The notes: generated from the letters alone by a model not told the origin. 57,296 bases of DNA from Thraustochytrium sp. TN22 (GCA_013306675.1 JABLUY010000235.1:1-57296), one strand, 5' to 3'. Numbered from the stretch's first letter, positions 36,625-47,952 are shown. Program-made: numbers and translations.

Positions 36625-37001
36625 TTTTCATTGCCCTTGCCAGTGGGTTGAGACGTACCTACCACCAAAACAGATTCTCATTCTCGCGACGAGATGAGGG
36701 CCAGCGGCCAATTGCTCAGCGGGGGAGTGGTATGTTATTAATTTTAGCCATTTTTTTCGCCTTTGGTGACGATTTTTGTCCTCGCCAGTCGTCTTTCGAA
36801 ATACTTCTTACATTGTCACAAAGATTGTAAAGATTCACAACACGCTCGCTGGCTTCCCCGCTTGATTGCTGGCTAGCTCGCTGGCTGGCTCGCTCTCTCA
36901 CTTCATCAATGCACTGATTGTGAGCGGGGACGGTGAACGCCGCTATCACGGGATACGCACCCAACCTCAGGACCCAGGACGCAGCACGCAGGGCACAGGA
37001 C
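36625..37001. other. Convergent AT-richer spacer
   Basis: Lower GC than the rest, with ATTAATTTTAGCC and CATTTTTTTCGCC near 36735-36763 and CTGGCTAGCTCGC repeats near 36870-36895. Probably two 3' UTRs. Confidence 0.5.
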
Positions 37002-38933
37002 TCAGGACTCGAAGAGAGCCTGCCAAGCCTCGTAGTTGATCTTCTTGGACATGCGCTTGTTGGTCTCGGGAATGGTGCGCTGCGCCGAGTTGTCAAGGCC
37101 TGCCTCGCCCTCGCGCCCGGCCTTGGCCTTGCGCTTGCGCTTGCGCTTCACCTTGCCGTCTAGTCGGTCCTGCCGCTCCTTCTCGAGGTATGCGCGGTTC
37201 TGCACCTGCCAGAGCACCTTCTTCATGCGCGACTCGTTCGGCTTGAGCAGGAGCGCGTCCACATCGTCGCGAAAGAGTTCGTCATCCTCTGCTTCGGTGT
37301 TGGGCACGGCCGCTTCACTCGCGTCCGCAACCGGGACTAGGGCGCCGCCCGCGGCCTCGACACCGGTAATCTCCTCCTCCTTCTCTTCTTCGTCCTCTTC
37401 CTCGCCCTCCCCTTCGTCTTCGCGCTCCTTTTCCTCCTGTTCCTCCTCTTCATCTTCACCCTCTTCATCGTCTTCCTCATCCGGCTTGTCCGCGGCCTGG
37501 TTCTCTGGCTTGTCCGCGGCCTCGGGCTGCTCCTGCGCGGCCTCCAGCTGCTCCTGCTCCGCCTGCGTCGCCCCGGCCGCCTGCGTCGCCTGCGTGTCCT
37601 GCTCGGCAAGCATCCGCAGGCGCTCCTGCTCCTCCTGCTCCTCGAAGCTGCGCAGGCTCTGCTCAAGTTCGCGCTCCAGAGACGAGTACAGCAGCTTTTG
37701 CGCACGGGCGCGCTCCGCCTGAATCTCGGCACGAGTCCGCTTGCGCTTCGTGCGAGCACGCCCGTTCCCGTCTTGAGCGTCGCCCGCCCCCTCCTCCTCG
37801 TCCATGTCCTCCTCGGGCGGCGGCGGCGGGACGTCGTCGTCGTCGTCGTCGTCGTCTCCGTCGGAGCCGTCGTCGTCACGCGTCGACGACGCCTCAGCCA
37901 GAAGCGCCAGCGGCACGGTGTCATCGCGGTCGGTCACAGCAAGGCGCGCCTCGTCCTCAAGCTGCTGCTGGGCCTCGGCCTCGCGGCGCCGGTTGCGCGT
38001 GAAGGACGGCGGGTTCGCCTCCTCCGGCAGCTCAACCTGTAGAAACTCCTCCACCGTCAGGCTGCCCGAGGGCGTCGCCTCGAACTCCACGAGCCGCTTA
38101 CGCAGCGTCTCCTCGCAGATCTTCATCACGTTCACCACCTCGCGCTGCGTGCGGTGGAAGCCGTGCATGCGCGCCGCGATGATGAGCGCCGCGCCGCACA
38201 CGCCCGACGGCCGCCGGCCAGTCTGGATCCAGTCGCGCTTCATGCGCGCCACGAGCTTGTGCGCCGTCTTGGCGACCTCGTGCGTCTTGTCGTCGAACTC
38301 GAGCTTGGCGGCGAACCGGTCAATGTAGTGCGCCGGGTCGATGGCCGGCAGCTGCAGGTTGAGCAGCCGGCGGAACTTGAGGAAGCAGTTGCCCAGCACG
38401 TACACGTTCGTCTGGAGCACGTCCGAGAAGTCGATGAGCAGGTGGGGCGCCTGCCGCTGGCGGCATACAATGTACAGACACGCCGCCACCACCGTCGTCG
38501 TCTTGCGGCCGTGCACGAAGTTGCGCTGCACGGCCGACAGGAAGAGTCGGTGCGCCGCGTCCACGAAGTGGTTCAGCTGCAGCGCCGCCGCCAGCTGCTG
38601 GATGCGCTTCTTGCCGTTGGCGATGGTCACCTCGCGCGACTCGCGGCTGTACCCGACGCCGCCGCTGGACGAGAACCTGTACGGCGTCGTGCACATGTTG
38701 CTCACGAACTGCCCGTTCATCGACCGCGACCCATCCTGGTTGTCCGTGAACGAGACCGACAGGTCGAACGAGCTCTCCTCGATCACCGTGCCGCAGTCCG
38801 CGCAGAAGATGCCCTCGCTCGTCGCCTCCGTGTTGAACGACCCGCACCGGCTCGACGGGCACTGCCGCCGCCCGCCGCCGCCGCCGCCGCCCGCGGCCCC
38901 GCCCGCGCCCGCGCCCGCGCCCGCCGCGCTCAT
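37002..38933 (-). CDS. BRF1: TFIIIB subunit BRF1 (TFIIB-related factor)
   Basis: A 643-residue product from the ATG at 38933. A Gly/Ala leader precedes a zinc ribbon with Cys25, Cys30, Cys44 and Cys47 (QCPSSRCGSF...IFCADCGTV). Two cyclin folds follow, at about 90-290 (RIQQLAAALQLNHFVDAAHR, RKTTTVVAACLYIVCRQRQA, RPSGVCGAALIIAARMHGF). The C-terminal half has long acidic and Gln/Glu runs and then the Brf homology segment (DVDALLLKPNESRMKKVLWQ, QNRAYLEKERQDR) and a basic patch (KRKRKRKAK). BRF1 joins TBP and BDP1 in TFIIIB and recruits RNA polymerase III to tRNA and 5S genes. The C-terminal homology makes this BRF1 and not TFIIB. The frame is open upstream to 39884, but that part is low complexity. 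Confidence 0.88.
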   Translation of the reverse strand: MSAAGAGAGAGGAAGGGGGGGRRQCPSSRCGSFNTEATSEGIFCADCGTVIEESSFDLSVSFTDNQDGSRSMNGQFVSNMCTTPYRFSSSGGVGYSRESREVTIANGKKRIQQLAAALQLNHFVDAAHRLFLSAVQRNFVHGRKTTTVVAACLYIVCRQRQAPHLLIDFSDVLQTNVYVLGNCFLKFRRLLNLQLPAIDPAHYIDRFAAKLEFDDKTHEVAKTAHKLVARMKRDWIQTGRRPSGVCGAALIIAARMHGFHRTQREVVNVMKICEETLRKRLVEFEATPSGSLTVEEFLQVELPEEANPPSFTRNRRREAEAQQQLEDEARLAVTDRDDTVPLALLAEASSTRDDDGSDGDDDDDDDDVPPPPPEEDMDEEEGAGDAQDGNGRARTKRKRTRAEIQAERARAQKLLYSSLERELEQSLRSFEEQEEQERLRMLAEQDTQATQAAGATQAEQEQLEAAQEQPEAADKPENQAADKPDEEDDEEGEDEEEEQEEKEREDEGEGEEEDEEEKEEEITGVEAAGGALVPVADASEAAVPNTEAEDDELFRDDVDALLLKPNESRMKKVLWQVQNRAYLEKERQDRLDGKVKRKRKRKAKAGREGEAGLDNSAQRTIPETNKRMSKKINYEAWQALFES

Positions 38934-38976
38934 CCTCGCGCGCAGCCCAAGCCCGTCTGCCGCCGCTCTTCCCCCG

Positions 38977-39015
<39 letters not shown>

Positions 39016-39760
39016 CTCCTCGTCCTGCCTCCACTCGTCGTCCAGCCAGCGCGAGCTGGCGCCCAGGGACGAGCCCGGCGCGCCGCGCGCCCGCCCTGCG
39101 CCGCGCGGAGGACGAGGACGAGGACCCGCTCGCGCCCCGCCCGGGCGCCCGTGCGGCGCTTTGCGCGCGCGACGAGGCTTTGACTGCGATTTACATTTAC
39201 GTTTACATTTACATTCGTGCGAGGTGATACGCGCGAGTTCACGGACAGCACGACCTCGGAACCGAGCTTCAGGGGCCGAGCTGGGCCCCTGGAACGCAAT
39301 GCAACGCAACGCAACGCGACGAGCAGCACGCGAGGGCCGCGCCATGCGCCAAGCCTTGGCCGGCCGCCTACAGCGCGGAGGCGGAGGCACTGCATTCGGC
39401 GAGAGAACCCCGCGCAGCGCCGCGGAGTGCAGCGTAGTCGTGCGCCCCGAGCAAAGTTCCTCGCGCTCGCCTTCGAAGAACTCCTCGCTCGTCGCGGTCC
39501 GGCGGTCCTCCGCGCGGCGCAGGCAGACGGCAGACGGCAGACGCGGCGCTTGCTTCTCTCCGCTCCTCCCCGGCCCGAGCTCGCGAGCGAAAGGCTCGAG
39601 TCGAGCTGCGCTTGAAGGTCAAGTCGAAGTCGCTGCAGGAGTAGTAGTGGTGCGTCGTGGTCGACGAGGTCGTCATCGTGGACCTCGATCCGGCCGGGAC
39701 GGCCAAGGCGCGGCGCGCGCAGAGGCGAGCGGAGGCGCGCGGCAGAGCGCGAAGCGGCGC

Positions 39761-39803
<43 letters not shown>

Positions 39804-39904
39804 GGAGCCGAGCGGCGGCGGCGCGGCGGATTCGGGTGGCCAGGACCGCGGCGGCGAAGCGGCAGGCAAGCAAGCAAGCAGCAAGGCAAAGCGCCGAGAG
39901 CGCG
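38934..39904. promoter_or_regulatory. Divergent promoter region BRF1 / gamma-glutamyl phosphate reductase
   Basis: Nearly 1 kb. It has a (TC)17 tract at 38979-39012, which is GA on the BRF1 sense strand; TTTACATTTACGTTTACATT near 39190-39211; GCAAC pentamers near 39300-39316; a GGC tract at about 39762-39801; and a GCAA tract at 39864-39889. No gene is seen. Confidence 0.5.
39864..39889 (+). repeat. (GCAA)n tract 15 nt upstream of the reductase ATG
   Basis: AGGCAAGCAAGCAAGCAGCA, then AGGCAA, in sense orientation; slightly interrupted. Confidence 0.85.
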
Positions 39905-41410
39905 ATGACGAGCGGCGGCGCGAGCGGCGGCGGCGCGGCGGCAGCCAGGCACGGGCTGAAGGACGTGGCGGAGCGCGCGCGCGCGGCGTCGCACGTGCTG
40001 GCGTCGCTGTCGCGCGAGGCCAAGGATGCGGCGCTGCGGGAAGTGGCGCGCGAGCTGGAGGTGCAGAGGCTGCGCATCCTGGAGGCGAACCAGGAGGACA
40101 AGCGCGCGGCCGCGCGCGACGAGCTGTCGACGGCGCTGCAGAAGCGGCTGAACCTGGAGGGGGACAAGTTCGAGACGCTGCTGCAGGGCCTGCGCGACGT
40201 CGTCGAGGTGGCCGACCCGGTCGGCCGCGCCACGCTCGCCACGGAACTGGACGACGGCCTCGAGCTGTACCGCGTAACCTGCCCCATTGGCGTGCTGTGC
40301 ATCATCTTCGAGTCGCGCCCCGAGGCGGCCGTGCAGATCGCCTCGCTCGCCATCAAGTCGGCCAACGCCGTCATCCTCAAGGGCGGCAAGGAGGCGCTGC
40401 GCTCCAACGTGGCGCTCGTCGCCGCCTTCCGCGTGGCGCTCGACCGCGCCGGCCTGCCGCCCGACGCCGTGCAGCTCGTGTCCACGCGCGAGGACGTGCA
40501 GGAGCTCCTCAAGCTCGACCAGTACATTGACCTCGTCATCCCCCGCGGCAGCAACCAGCTCGTCCGCAGCGTCATGGACAACACCAAGATCCCCGTCATG
40601 GGCCACGCTGACGGCATTTGTGCCGTCTACGTTGACCGCGACGCCGACCTCGAGCGCGCCGTGCGCGTCGTCGTCGACTCCAAGACCCAGTACACGGCTG
40701 CCTGCAACGCCGCCGAGACGCTCCTCGTGCACGCCGACTGCGTCGAGTCCATGCTGCCCGTCATCGGCCGCGCGCTCCAGGAGGCCGGCGTCAAGCTTCA
40801 CGCCGACGCCGATAGCCTGCCCTTTCTGCCGCCCGACTGCACCGTGCCTGCCACGGAGGACGACTTCATCAAGGAGTACCTGGCCCTCGAGATGGCCGTC
40901 AAGGTCGTCCAGGACGTCCACGCCGCCATCGAGCACATCAACACCTGCGGCTCGCAGCACACCGATGCCATCGTCACCGAGAACGGCGCCACCGCCGAGA
41001 TCTTCATGCAGGGCGTCGGCTCCGCTGGCGTCTTCCACAATGCCTCGACGCGCTTCGCCGACGGTTTCCGCTTCGGCTTTGGCGCCGAGGTCGGTGTTAG
41101 CACCAACCGTATTCACGCCCGCGGGCCCGTGGGCCTCGAGGGTCTCGTCATTTACAAGTATAGGCTCCACGGCCACGGCAACGTCGTCAGCGAGTACGGC
41201 CTCGCGCCCGGCCAGCGCCAGTACAAGCACCGCAGGATCCGTCTCGCCGGCGACGACCCGCACGCCCCTCGCCTTGATGCTCCTGCCTCCACCTCTATTC
41301 TCGCCGCGCCGCGCTGGGCTCTCGCCACAGCTGGCCTGGTGCTCGCCGGCGCCGCCGTCATCGGCGTCGGCCTCGCTCGCAACAACAACATCAACAACAA
41401 CAACAACTGA
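39905..41410 (+). CDS. PRO2: Gamma-glutamyl phosphate reductase with C-terminal anchor
   Basis: A 501-residue product from the ATG at 39905 (MTSGGASGGG). It is a stand-alone ProA/Pro2 domain of the aldehyde dehydrogenase superfamily, which reduces L-glutamyl-5-phosphate to the semialdehyde with NADPH in proline synthesis. Seen motifs: CPIGVLCIIFESRPEAAVQI, NAVILKGGKEALRSN, DLVIPRGSNQLVRSV, the active-site Cys in SKTQYTAACNAAETLLVH near 266, and GSQHTDAIVTEN. It lacks the N-terminal kinase domain of plant and animal P5CS, as in fungi and bacteria. Unusually, about 75 residues are added at the C-terminus, with one hydrophobic helix (WALATAGLVLAGAAVIGVGL, about 471-490) and an Asn-rich tail. That is a tail-anchor layout, so membrane attachment is inferred. 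Confidence 0.9.
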   Translation: MTSGGASGGGAAAARHGLKDVAERARAASHVLASLSREAKDAALREVARELEVQRLRILEANQEDKRAAARDELSTALQKRLNLEGDKFETLLQGLRDVVEVADPVGRATLATELDDGLELYRVTCPIGVLCIIFESRPEAAVQIASLAIKSANAVILKGGKEALRSNVALVAAFRVALDRAGLPPDAVQLVSTREDVQELLKLDQYIDLVIPRGSNQLVRSVMDNTKIPVMGHADGICAVYVDRDADLERAVRVVVDSKTQYTAACNAAETLLVHADCVESMLPVIGRALQEAGVKLHADADSLPFLPPDCTVPATEDDFIKEYLALEMAVKVVQDVHAAIEHINTCGSQHTDAIVTENGATAEIFMQGVGSAGVFHNASTRFADGFRFGFGAEVGVSTNRIHARGPVGLEGLVIYKYRLHGHGNVVSEYGLAPGQRQYKHRRIRLAGDDPHAPRLDAPASTSILAAPRWALATAGLVLAGAAVIGVGLARNNNINNNNN

Positions 41411-41558
41411 TCTGTTCTGTCGCTCTCAGCTCATGATTTACAAACGCGCTACCTCTAGCTCTAGCTAGCTAGCTCTAGCTAGTACTCGAGCGTTCTTTTC
41501 TTGTGTGTACACGACGACTTTTCACCCGGTGGCTTTCGAGGTCAAAGTTCAAAGAGAA
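41411..41558. other. Short convergent spacer with CTAG repeats
   Basis: 148 bp between two stop codons, with AGCTAGCTAGCTCTAGCTAG at about 41457-41480. Confidence 0.7.
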
Positions 41559-41957
41559 TCAAAAGTCGGACTCCTGCTCCACGTCCGCAAGATGCACAGT
41601 AGTCACGTGTGGGTGCTGGTCCGGCACTGATGATAGCTCATCCAGCAAGTGCTGCGGCACCTGCGCATACGAGGACACTGTCGACTCTCGCCCGTCGTAG
41701 TCCATGGACAGCGGCGCAGATGTGCGCAGCCGTGTCTCGCCGATGTCCATCAGGAGCAGGCCCTCGTTCGCCGGCTCCTCGTCGCCTGCCTCCGACAGGC
41801 ATGTATCCTCTTGGAAGCCCACAAAATCCTGCAGCCCTCCTGCCGATGAAGGCGACAATGAATCGCCGTCCTCGCTCGCATGGCGTTGCTGCTTTTGCTT
41901 TTGCTTTCGCTCTTGCTGCTTCTTTTGCGCTTGCGCTTGCTCTTGCTGCGTTTGCTC

Positions 41958-41994
<37 letters not shown>

Positions 41995-44900
41995 ACGAGT
42001 GCATCGCAGTGTTGGTCGGGCACCAGCACAAGGCCATCCCTGTCCTCCTGGTGACGTGGCGCTCTCAGCAACGGACCATCGGACCCAGAATCCTGCTCCT
42101 CCTCATCATCGTCGTCCTGCTCGTCCTGATCCTCCTCTCTGCCCTCGCCACGTGGCCGCACCACCACAACCCTCGACCGACGGCAGAGCACGTGCTGCAC
42201 CAGAGCCACAAGCACCTGCATGCCCAGAGTATCCACACAGACCGCGGCCACGAAAAAGCCGACGAACGTCTTGACCTCCGCATCGCTAAGATCTTGGGCG
42301 CGGGAGAGGGGCAGCACCCAGGCGGCAACCCAGACCACCGCGCACACCAACAAAACCGGGATCCATCTCATGCTCGCAGAGGTGCGCGACGCAGCAGCTA
42401 GGGCCGGGTTCGCCACAAAGTCGCGCGCCGCGATGGCCTTACCATGCGGGTGCAGCAGCTCCAGCGAGACGGGCTGGCACGACTCGTGCGTCTCGCGGAC
42501 AGCCAAATTGCCTTGTGCTGCTCGCACCTGCTCAACCAGCCGTGCCACGGTGTCCACCTCCGTCCCCTCCTTCTTGAATGGCGTCGCGTCAGCCACCTCC
42601 ACGCAAGTCTCCGTCTCGTGGATGGGCCACGCCTCCGGAATGTCTTGTACCGGGCCAGCGGGTTCCTCGTGGATGCGCGCGCCCGGAGCCCCCTCAGCAT
42701 CCGGTTTGGCGGCCTCAGGTTCGCAGCGCCACGACGGCGCGCGCGGGACGCGAAGCAAGAGCGCTTGAAGCAGCAGACTCAGGGGCAGCGCCACGAGCCC
42801 AGGAAAGCACCACCACCCATGAGCACGTCGCGCGTCGCGCACGAGGACAAATGAAATCAGCAGGTCGACGAAGAGGAGAGTTCCCACCACGAGACCGCAG
42901 CGCACCCGCGAGCGAAGCGGCGAGGAGGGAACCCGCTTCTGGAGCATGCCAAATAAGGGATGATAACGAGCCACGGCGAGCCCGAGAGACGCCCTGGCCT
43001 TGGCCAGCATTCCTCCACCCGCGCCGCGACGCGACGCGACGAAGCGATGCGCCTTGGTCTCGCACACAGAGGCCACCACAGGCGGGCACTCGTTCACCGG
43101 GACCGTGGTCAGCGCACTGCGACGGCAGAGGCGCAGCCGGGCCGCGCGCAACCGGCGGAGCTCCAGCAGGGCACGGCGCTGCAGCATGCGATCCATTTGC
43201 GCACTGCGCACGGCAAGCAGGAAGATCGCGCGGCCACGACGCTTGGCCTCGCGGCCGTCGCGGCGCCACGCCACGACCAGCAGGGTCGTCCACACCGTCA
43301 GGGTCCCGAGCAGAACGGCGGCGACGCGCCACGTCGTGTCAGGAGCAGCCGGCGCCGGTCTCGACAGCTCGTCCGGATCGAGCGTCCACACGCCAACAAA
43401 GCCCTGGCCGCGGCACGCGCACTCCACTTGGGTCACCGTGGCGGCCGTCGTCCGCGTAATGGAGGATACGTGGCAGGCGTCTAGTCGGACCTCGCCGGCG
43501 CGGAACTCGGTCTCCGGCGCGGACGACGCGTTCAATGGGTCCCACAGCCCGCACACCAGCAAACGCGGCGGCCCGTAGCCCACCTGCACCGTGAGCGAGG
43601 CAGCCTGTGTCTCGGCGAACTCCGACGGCGCCACCACCACGCAGTCGTCGCGCAGCGCTAGACTCACTGTGGCCCGCGCCGACTCGAGCCCGCTGTCCTG
43701 ATCTGGTGGGCGCGGTGGTGACTCCTGGGACAACGAGGCAAAGACGTGGGCATGCAGCGACACCGCGTCGCGCGAGACCAGCTGCAGGGCGCCCACATCG
43801 CCAAAGAGCGAGTCGGCGTCCGCAGACGCCCAGCGACAGAGCGAGACGTCGAGGAGGATAAAAGGCGAGGCGGGGTCGATGCCGAGCGCCGCGGCGACGG
43901 AGGCCAGGCCGCGCGTCTCCGAGAGCTCCAGGCCGAGCGCGAGCGCCTCCTGCGCCATCTCCGGCATCCATCGCGAGGTGCGCCACGACGCGCACGCAAA
44001 GGCGTCGGTGGTCAGCAGAACGGGCCGGCGGTGTTCCAAGGCATCGCCCAGCGCCGCCTGCGAGACCGCGCTCACGACGCCGAGCGCCGAGATGCCCATG
44101 CCGCTCTCGAGGCGGTGCGCGAGCTGCGAACTGTTCGTCGCCACGGCGTCATCCACGAGTGGAAGCAGGTCGTCCACCTGCTCGCACAACGGGTCCAGCA
44201 GCACGTGCGCCCAGGCCGGCATGTCGCCCAGACCGCCCATACAGGTCGCCACGACCGCGTGCGCCTGCGAAAGCGCGCGGTCCTTGGCCAGCGCGGCGCC
44301 GAGCGCGTCCGAGAGCGCGTGCGCCGCGTGCGCCGCCAGGCCCGCGGCCGGACTGGGCGCCGCGACGACGCCCGCGCGCCACATGGCTGCCAGTACGTGC
44401 AGCGCGGCCACCGAGGCGGCGCGCGCCGGTGCGCACGTATCGGGCGTCGAGGAGAGCACGGTCCAGACAGGGCCCGTGGCGTACAAGACAAAGGTCGATG
44501 CCTCGGAGGGCTCGACGTAGCTCATGGACAGCGCCGTGGCCAGGCGCCGCCACACGGCCGTTTCGAGGGCGCAGACCAGGTCGTCACGGCCCACAGCGCG
44601 CAGCTGACGCGCCACCTCCTGCAGCGCCAGTACGTTGGTCACCTCCAGCAGCGTGTCCACGGTGTCTGCCAACTCGTCCGAAACGAGCCACTTCTCAATC
44701 GCGACGGGCAGACGCAGGCCGCCCTCGGGGCGTGCCGCCCAGGCCGGCCCGCGCTGCTGCGTCGTGCCCAGCACGAGGAGGACTGGATCGCCCACTGCTG
44801 CCACCGCGCCGTCGGCGTCCGTGGCCACCGCCGTCATCTCGATCATCGAGCCACCCACCACGGGAAAGCTCACCAGGCGCTGCGCGCTGCGCGAGGCCCG

Positions 44901-47813
44901 CGTCGACAGCACCATGCGGTCGCTGACCAGCGGTGCATCCACATAGACGAAGTGGAAGGCGAAGCGCAGGTCGGCACGCGCCGCACCGTCCGCGTCGCGC
45001 CACTGCCACGTGCTGGCCAGCGCCGTCGGCCCGCTCGCGCCCGACTCGGTGGTCGGCACCGACACGAGCAGCTTGCCGCCCGAAGGCGCCTCGTTCACCG
45101 GGATGCTCGCGCTCGCGGCCCCGTCGCCACGCTGCTGCGGGTCCTCGCACGCAAAGACAAAGGTCACGGCGCGCGCCCCGGGCACGAGGCGCGCCAGCAC
45201 GGCAGTCGTATCCAGCGCTAGCAGGTGCCCGTCCGCCCAGGTCGCGAAGAGAGCACCGCGATCCTCCTCCTCCTCTGCGGCCGCTGCGGCCGCGGCTGCG
45301 GTCGCCGCCTCGTGCAGCCACACGGTCGCGTTCGCCTCGGCGTCGGCGTCGCGCACGCCCCAGCGTGGCGCAGCGCCGGCCGGCCGGCCGGCCAGCGCCG
45401 CGGTCGCGGCCTCCAGGACGCCCGAGGAGGGGTCGGCACCGCCGTTGTTGGCCGCGTCGCCATTTGCGCCGCGGCGCGTGCCGACGAGATAGTCGCGCGT
45501 GGACCCGGGCGAGAGCACGGAGGGCGCGAGGACGATGTCGGCCGTCGCCTTGGCCGAGGCGGCTAGCTCGACCCGGATGGGCCTGGGCATCGCGCGGGCG
45601 CGATCTGGGACACCGCTGTGCAGCGTGAGCCCAAACAGGAGCGTGGTCTCTGTGGCGGGCTCCTCGTGCCGGAGCAATTCCAGCACGGGCTCGGCGGCGC
45701 TGGCGGCGACCGCGTCGTCACCGGGCAAAAGGGCCCATTCCACGCCACGCAGGCTGCCGCTCCGGCCGCGCGCTCGAGGCGTGAGCGCGAGGCAGGCGCG
45801 TACTGGCTCGCAGCGCCACTCAAAGCGTAACTTGGCCGCCTCGCTGTCGAGGGCCCAGGCGTCCGGATCGCTCGAGGCGCTTGCGTCCAGCGCGAAGGAG
45901 CTTGCGCGCGCCGCGACGGTGCGATTCGCGCCGGCCACGCGCACGTCGAGGTCCGAGGGCGCGACCTCCACCGCGAACGTGAAGGTGGCGGGCGCGCCCC
46001 CGCGCGCGAGCGCCACGGTCGCCTTGACGAGCACGGTGTGGCCCAGGATTTGGGCCACGCCGGCGCGCGCCGGCGCGAGCTGCACCACGAGCGGGTCCGC
46101 CGTTGGCAGGAGGATCCCGGACAGATCTGCTGTGAAGGCGGCCGAGGGCTGGCTGACCTCCCAGTAGACGTCGAGGTCGGGGTGGTCAAAGGGCGAGAGC
46201 GCGGCGCCGTCGCACGCCGCCACACTCACGCGCACCGCGCGCATCTCGTTGAGCGCCATGAGGCTCCAGCTGGGCTGGTCCACGGTGATGCGCGGCGCGT
46301 CGGTGGCGTAGACGTGGATGGGCCGCCACGGGGTTTGGTCCGCGGCGCCAAAGACGCTACGCACGCTCAGCGCCACCTCGACCTGGGCGGGCGGCGCGTC
46401 GAGCGCGGCCAGGTCCAGGTCGCAGAAGAGGTCGTCCAACGTGGGCGCTGCGTCGGCGTCGTCAAAGTCGCACGCCGACAAGCGCTTCACCACGGTGCCC
46501 ACGCGGTACAAGAAGGCGATCTCATTGAGCAGCGCTGTGTTGAGTGTCCGTGAGGCGTCCAGGCGCGCCACGGTGCTGGTCGCCTCGAATGCGCGGCGCT
46601 CCGCAGCGCACTCGAGCGAGACCGAGGCTGGCGCATCCAGCGCGGGCCAGGTGCGGTTGAGCGCCGCGGGCAGTAGCACGCGCACGGCGTGCGCGCGCGA
46701 CGGCGTTGGGTCCGCGCGCAGAGCACCCGCGGCGAAGCGCAGCTCGTCCACCGCGCCGCGCGTCTGTGGTGATGGCTCGACCAGCAGCGAGCGCGCGCCG
46801 CGCGCCCACAGGCAGCGCGCGCCCGCGCCGCTCTCGTGCAGCCAAAGCGCGCTGCAGTCGAACCAGTCCTCCTGCGGGCGCACGCCGTGCCACGCGGGCT
46901 CGCTGAGGGTGACCTCGATCGCGAAGCCGTCTCGCACATAGGTGGCCGCCACGGCGCGCGGGGCGCCAGGCGAAGCGGCCGTCGGCGCGGCCGTGGGCGG
47001 TGGCGGCGCGGGGGAGGGCGGGTTTGTCACGACGGACGGCGCGTCGGTGCTCATGGGGGCCAGAGCGCAGGCCGCCGCATCGCAGCGCGCGGTGACTTGG
47101 AGCGCGACGGGCCGCGCGCGGTTCTCGGGCGTGTCCACGAAGCACCGCGGGGCGCCGCTGCCCTCGAGGTACGCGCAGTGCTCCGAGACGACGGCCCCGC
47201 TGCCGGCCGCCATCTGCTGCACGTGCTCCTCCGAGAGCCTTTGGCATGGGAGGCCCTCGCTCGAGGCGCAAATGCCGCAGGCGCGCGGGTTGCAGTAGCC
47301 CCACCGCTTGCGCACCTTGGGCACCTCCGTCGAGTACTCCTCGTCTAGCGCGCACCAGCGCGCGTGGTCCGCTTGCAGCGCAAAGTCCAGCTGAGGCGCC
47401 TTGGGCTCCTGGTTCTCCCCCAGGTACGGCACGGCCTCGTGTATCGACACGCACCCCGAGTAGCTCGCGCCGTTGAAGACGAACTCCGGCGCGCACGTGG
47501 CGTTGTACGCCGCGTAGCCGCCGTCCACCGAGCACTCGCTGCTCGGCGCAGCCCCGCGCGCGTACGTGAGCGCGAGCGACGCCAGCACGAGCCCGCTGAG
47601 GCGCCGCCACCTGCTGCGCTCGTTGCGTCGTGCTGGCACGGACGCGGGCGCGGGCGCGGGCGCGGGTGCGGGCACGAGCAGCATCGCGGGCTCCGGCTCG
47701 GGCGACGATGCCGCCTCCGCCGTCGCCCACGCAGCGGGGCGCGCGCGCCGGCGCCGCGAGGTAGGCGTGAGGAGCCCGGACAGGACCTCGCCGCTGGCCC
47801 GACTGGCCGTCAT
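41559..47813 (-). CDS. Polycystin/REJ-like receptor with degenerate GPS
   Basis: A 2,084-residue product from the ATG at 47813. A signal peptide or anchor lies at about 71-87 (RLSGLVLASLALTYARG). Cys-rich sequence with a fibronectin type II-like pattern follows (FVFNGASYSGC ... HARWCALDE ... RWGYCNP), then a Pro linker and a long REJ/PKD-like ectodomain (about 300-1450). VECACRGQGFVGVWTLDP near 1460 looks like a GPS Cys-box without the HL/T cleavage site. The first following helix is AAVLLGTLTVWTTLLVVAW, then YHPLFGMLQKRVPSSPLRSR before helix 2, as in polycystin-1 relatives, and about three more helices. No channel domain and no clear PLAT domain is seen. The cytoplasmic tail is acidic with a polyQ run (about 41960-41995). 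A cell-surface adhesion or sensing receptor is inferred. Confidence 0.7.
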
Positions 47814-47921
47814 GCCGCGACGTGCGGACCGGCCGCGCCGACGGGGCTCGCGTGTTCGCTCTCGTGCGCTGCGCGCTGCACCGGCGTCGCGCCGCGCCGC
47901 GCCGCGCAGGCGGCGGCGGCA

Positions 47922-47952
<31 letters not shown>

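Noticed and set aside
39368-41263. 631-codon minus-strand ORF opposite the reductase
   Set aside because: Antisense shadow of a well-conserved enzyme.
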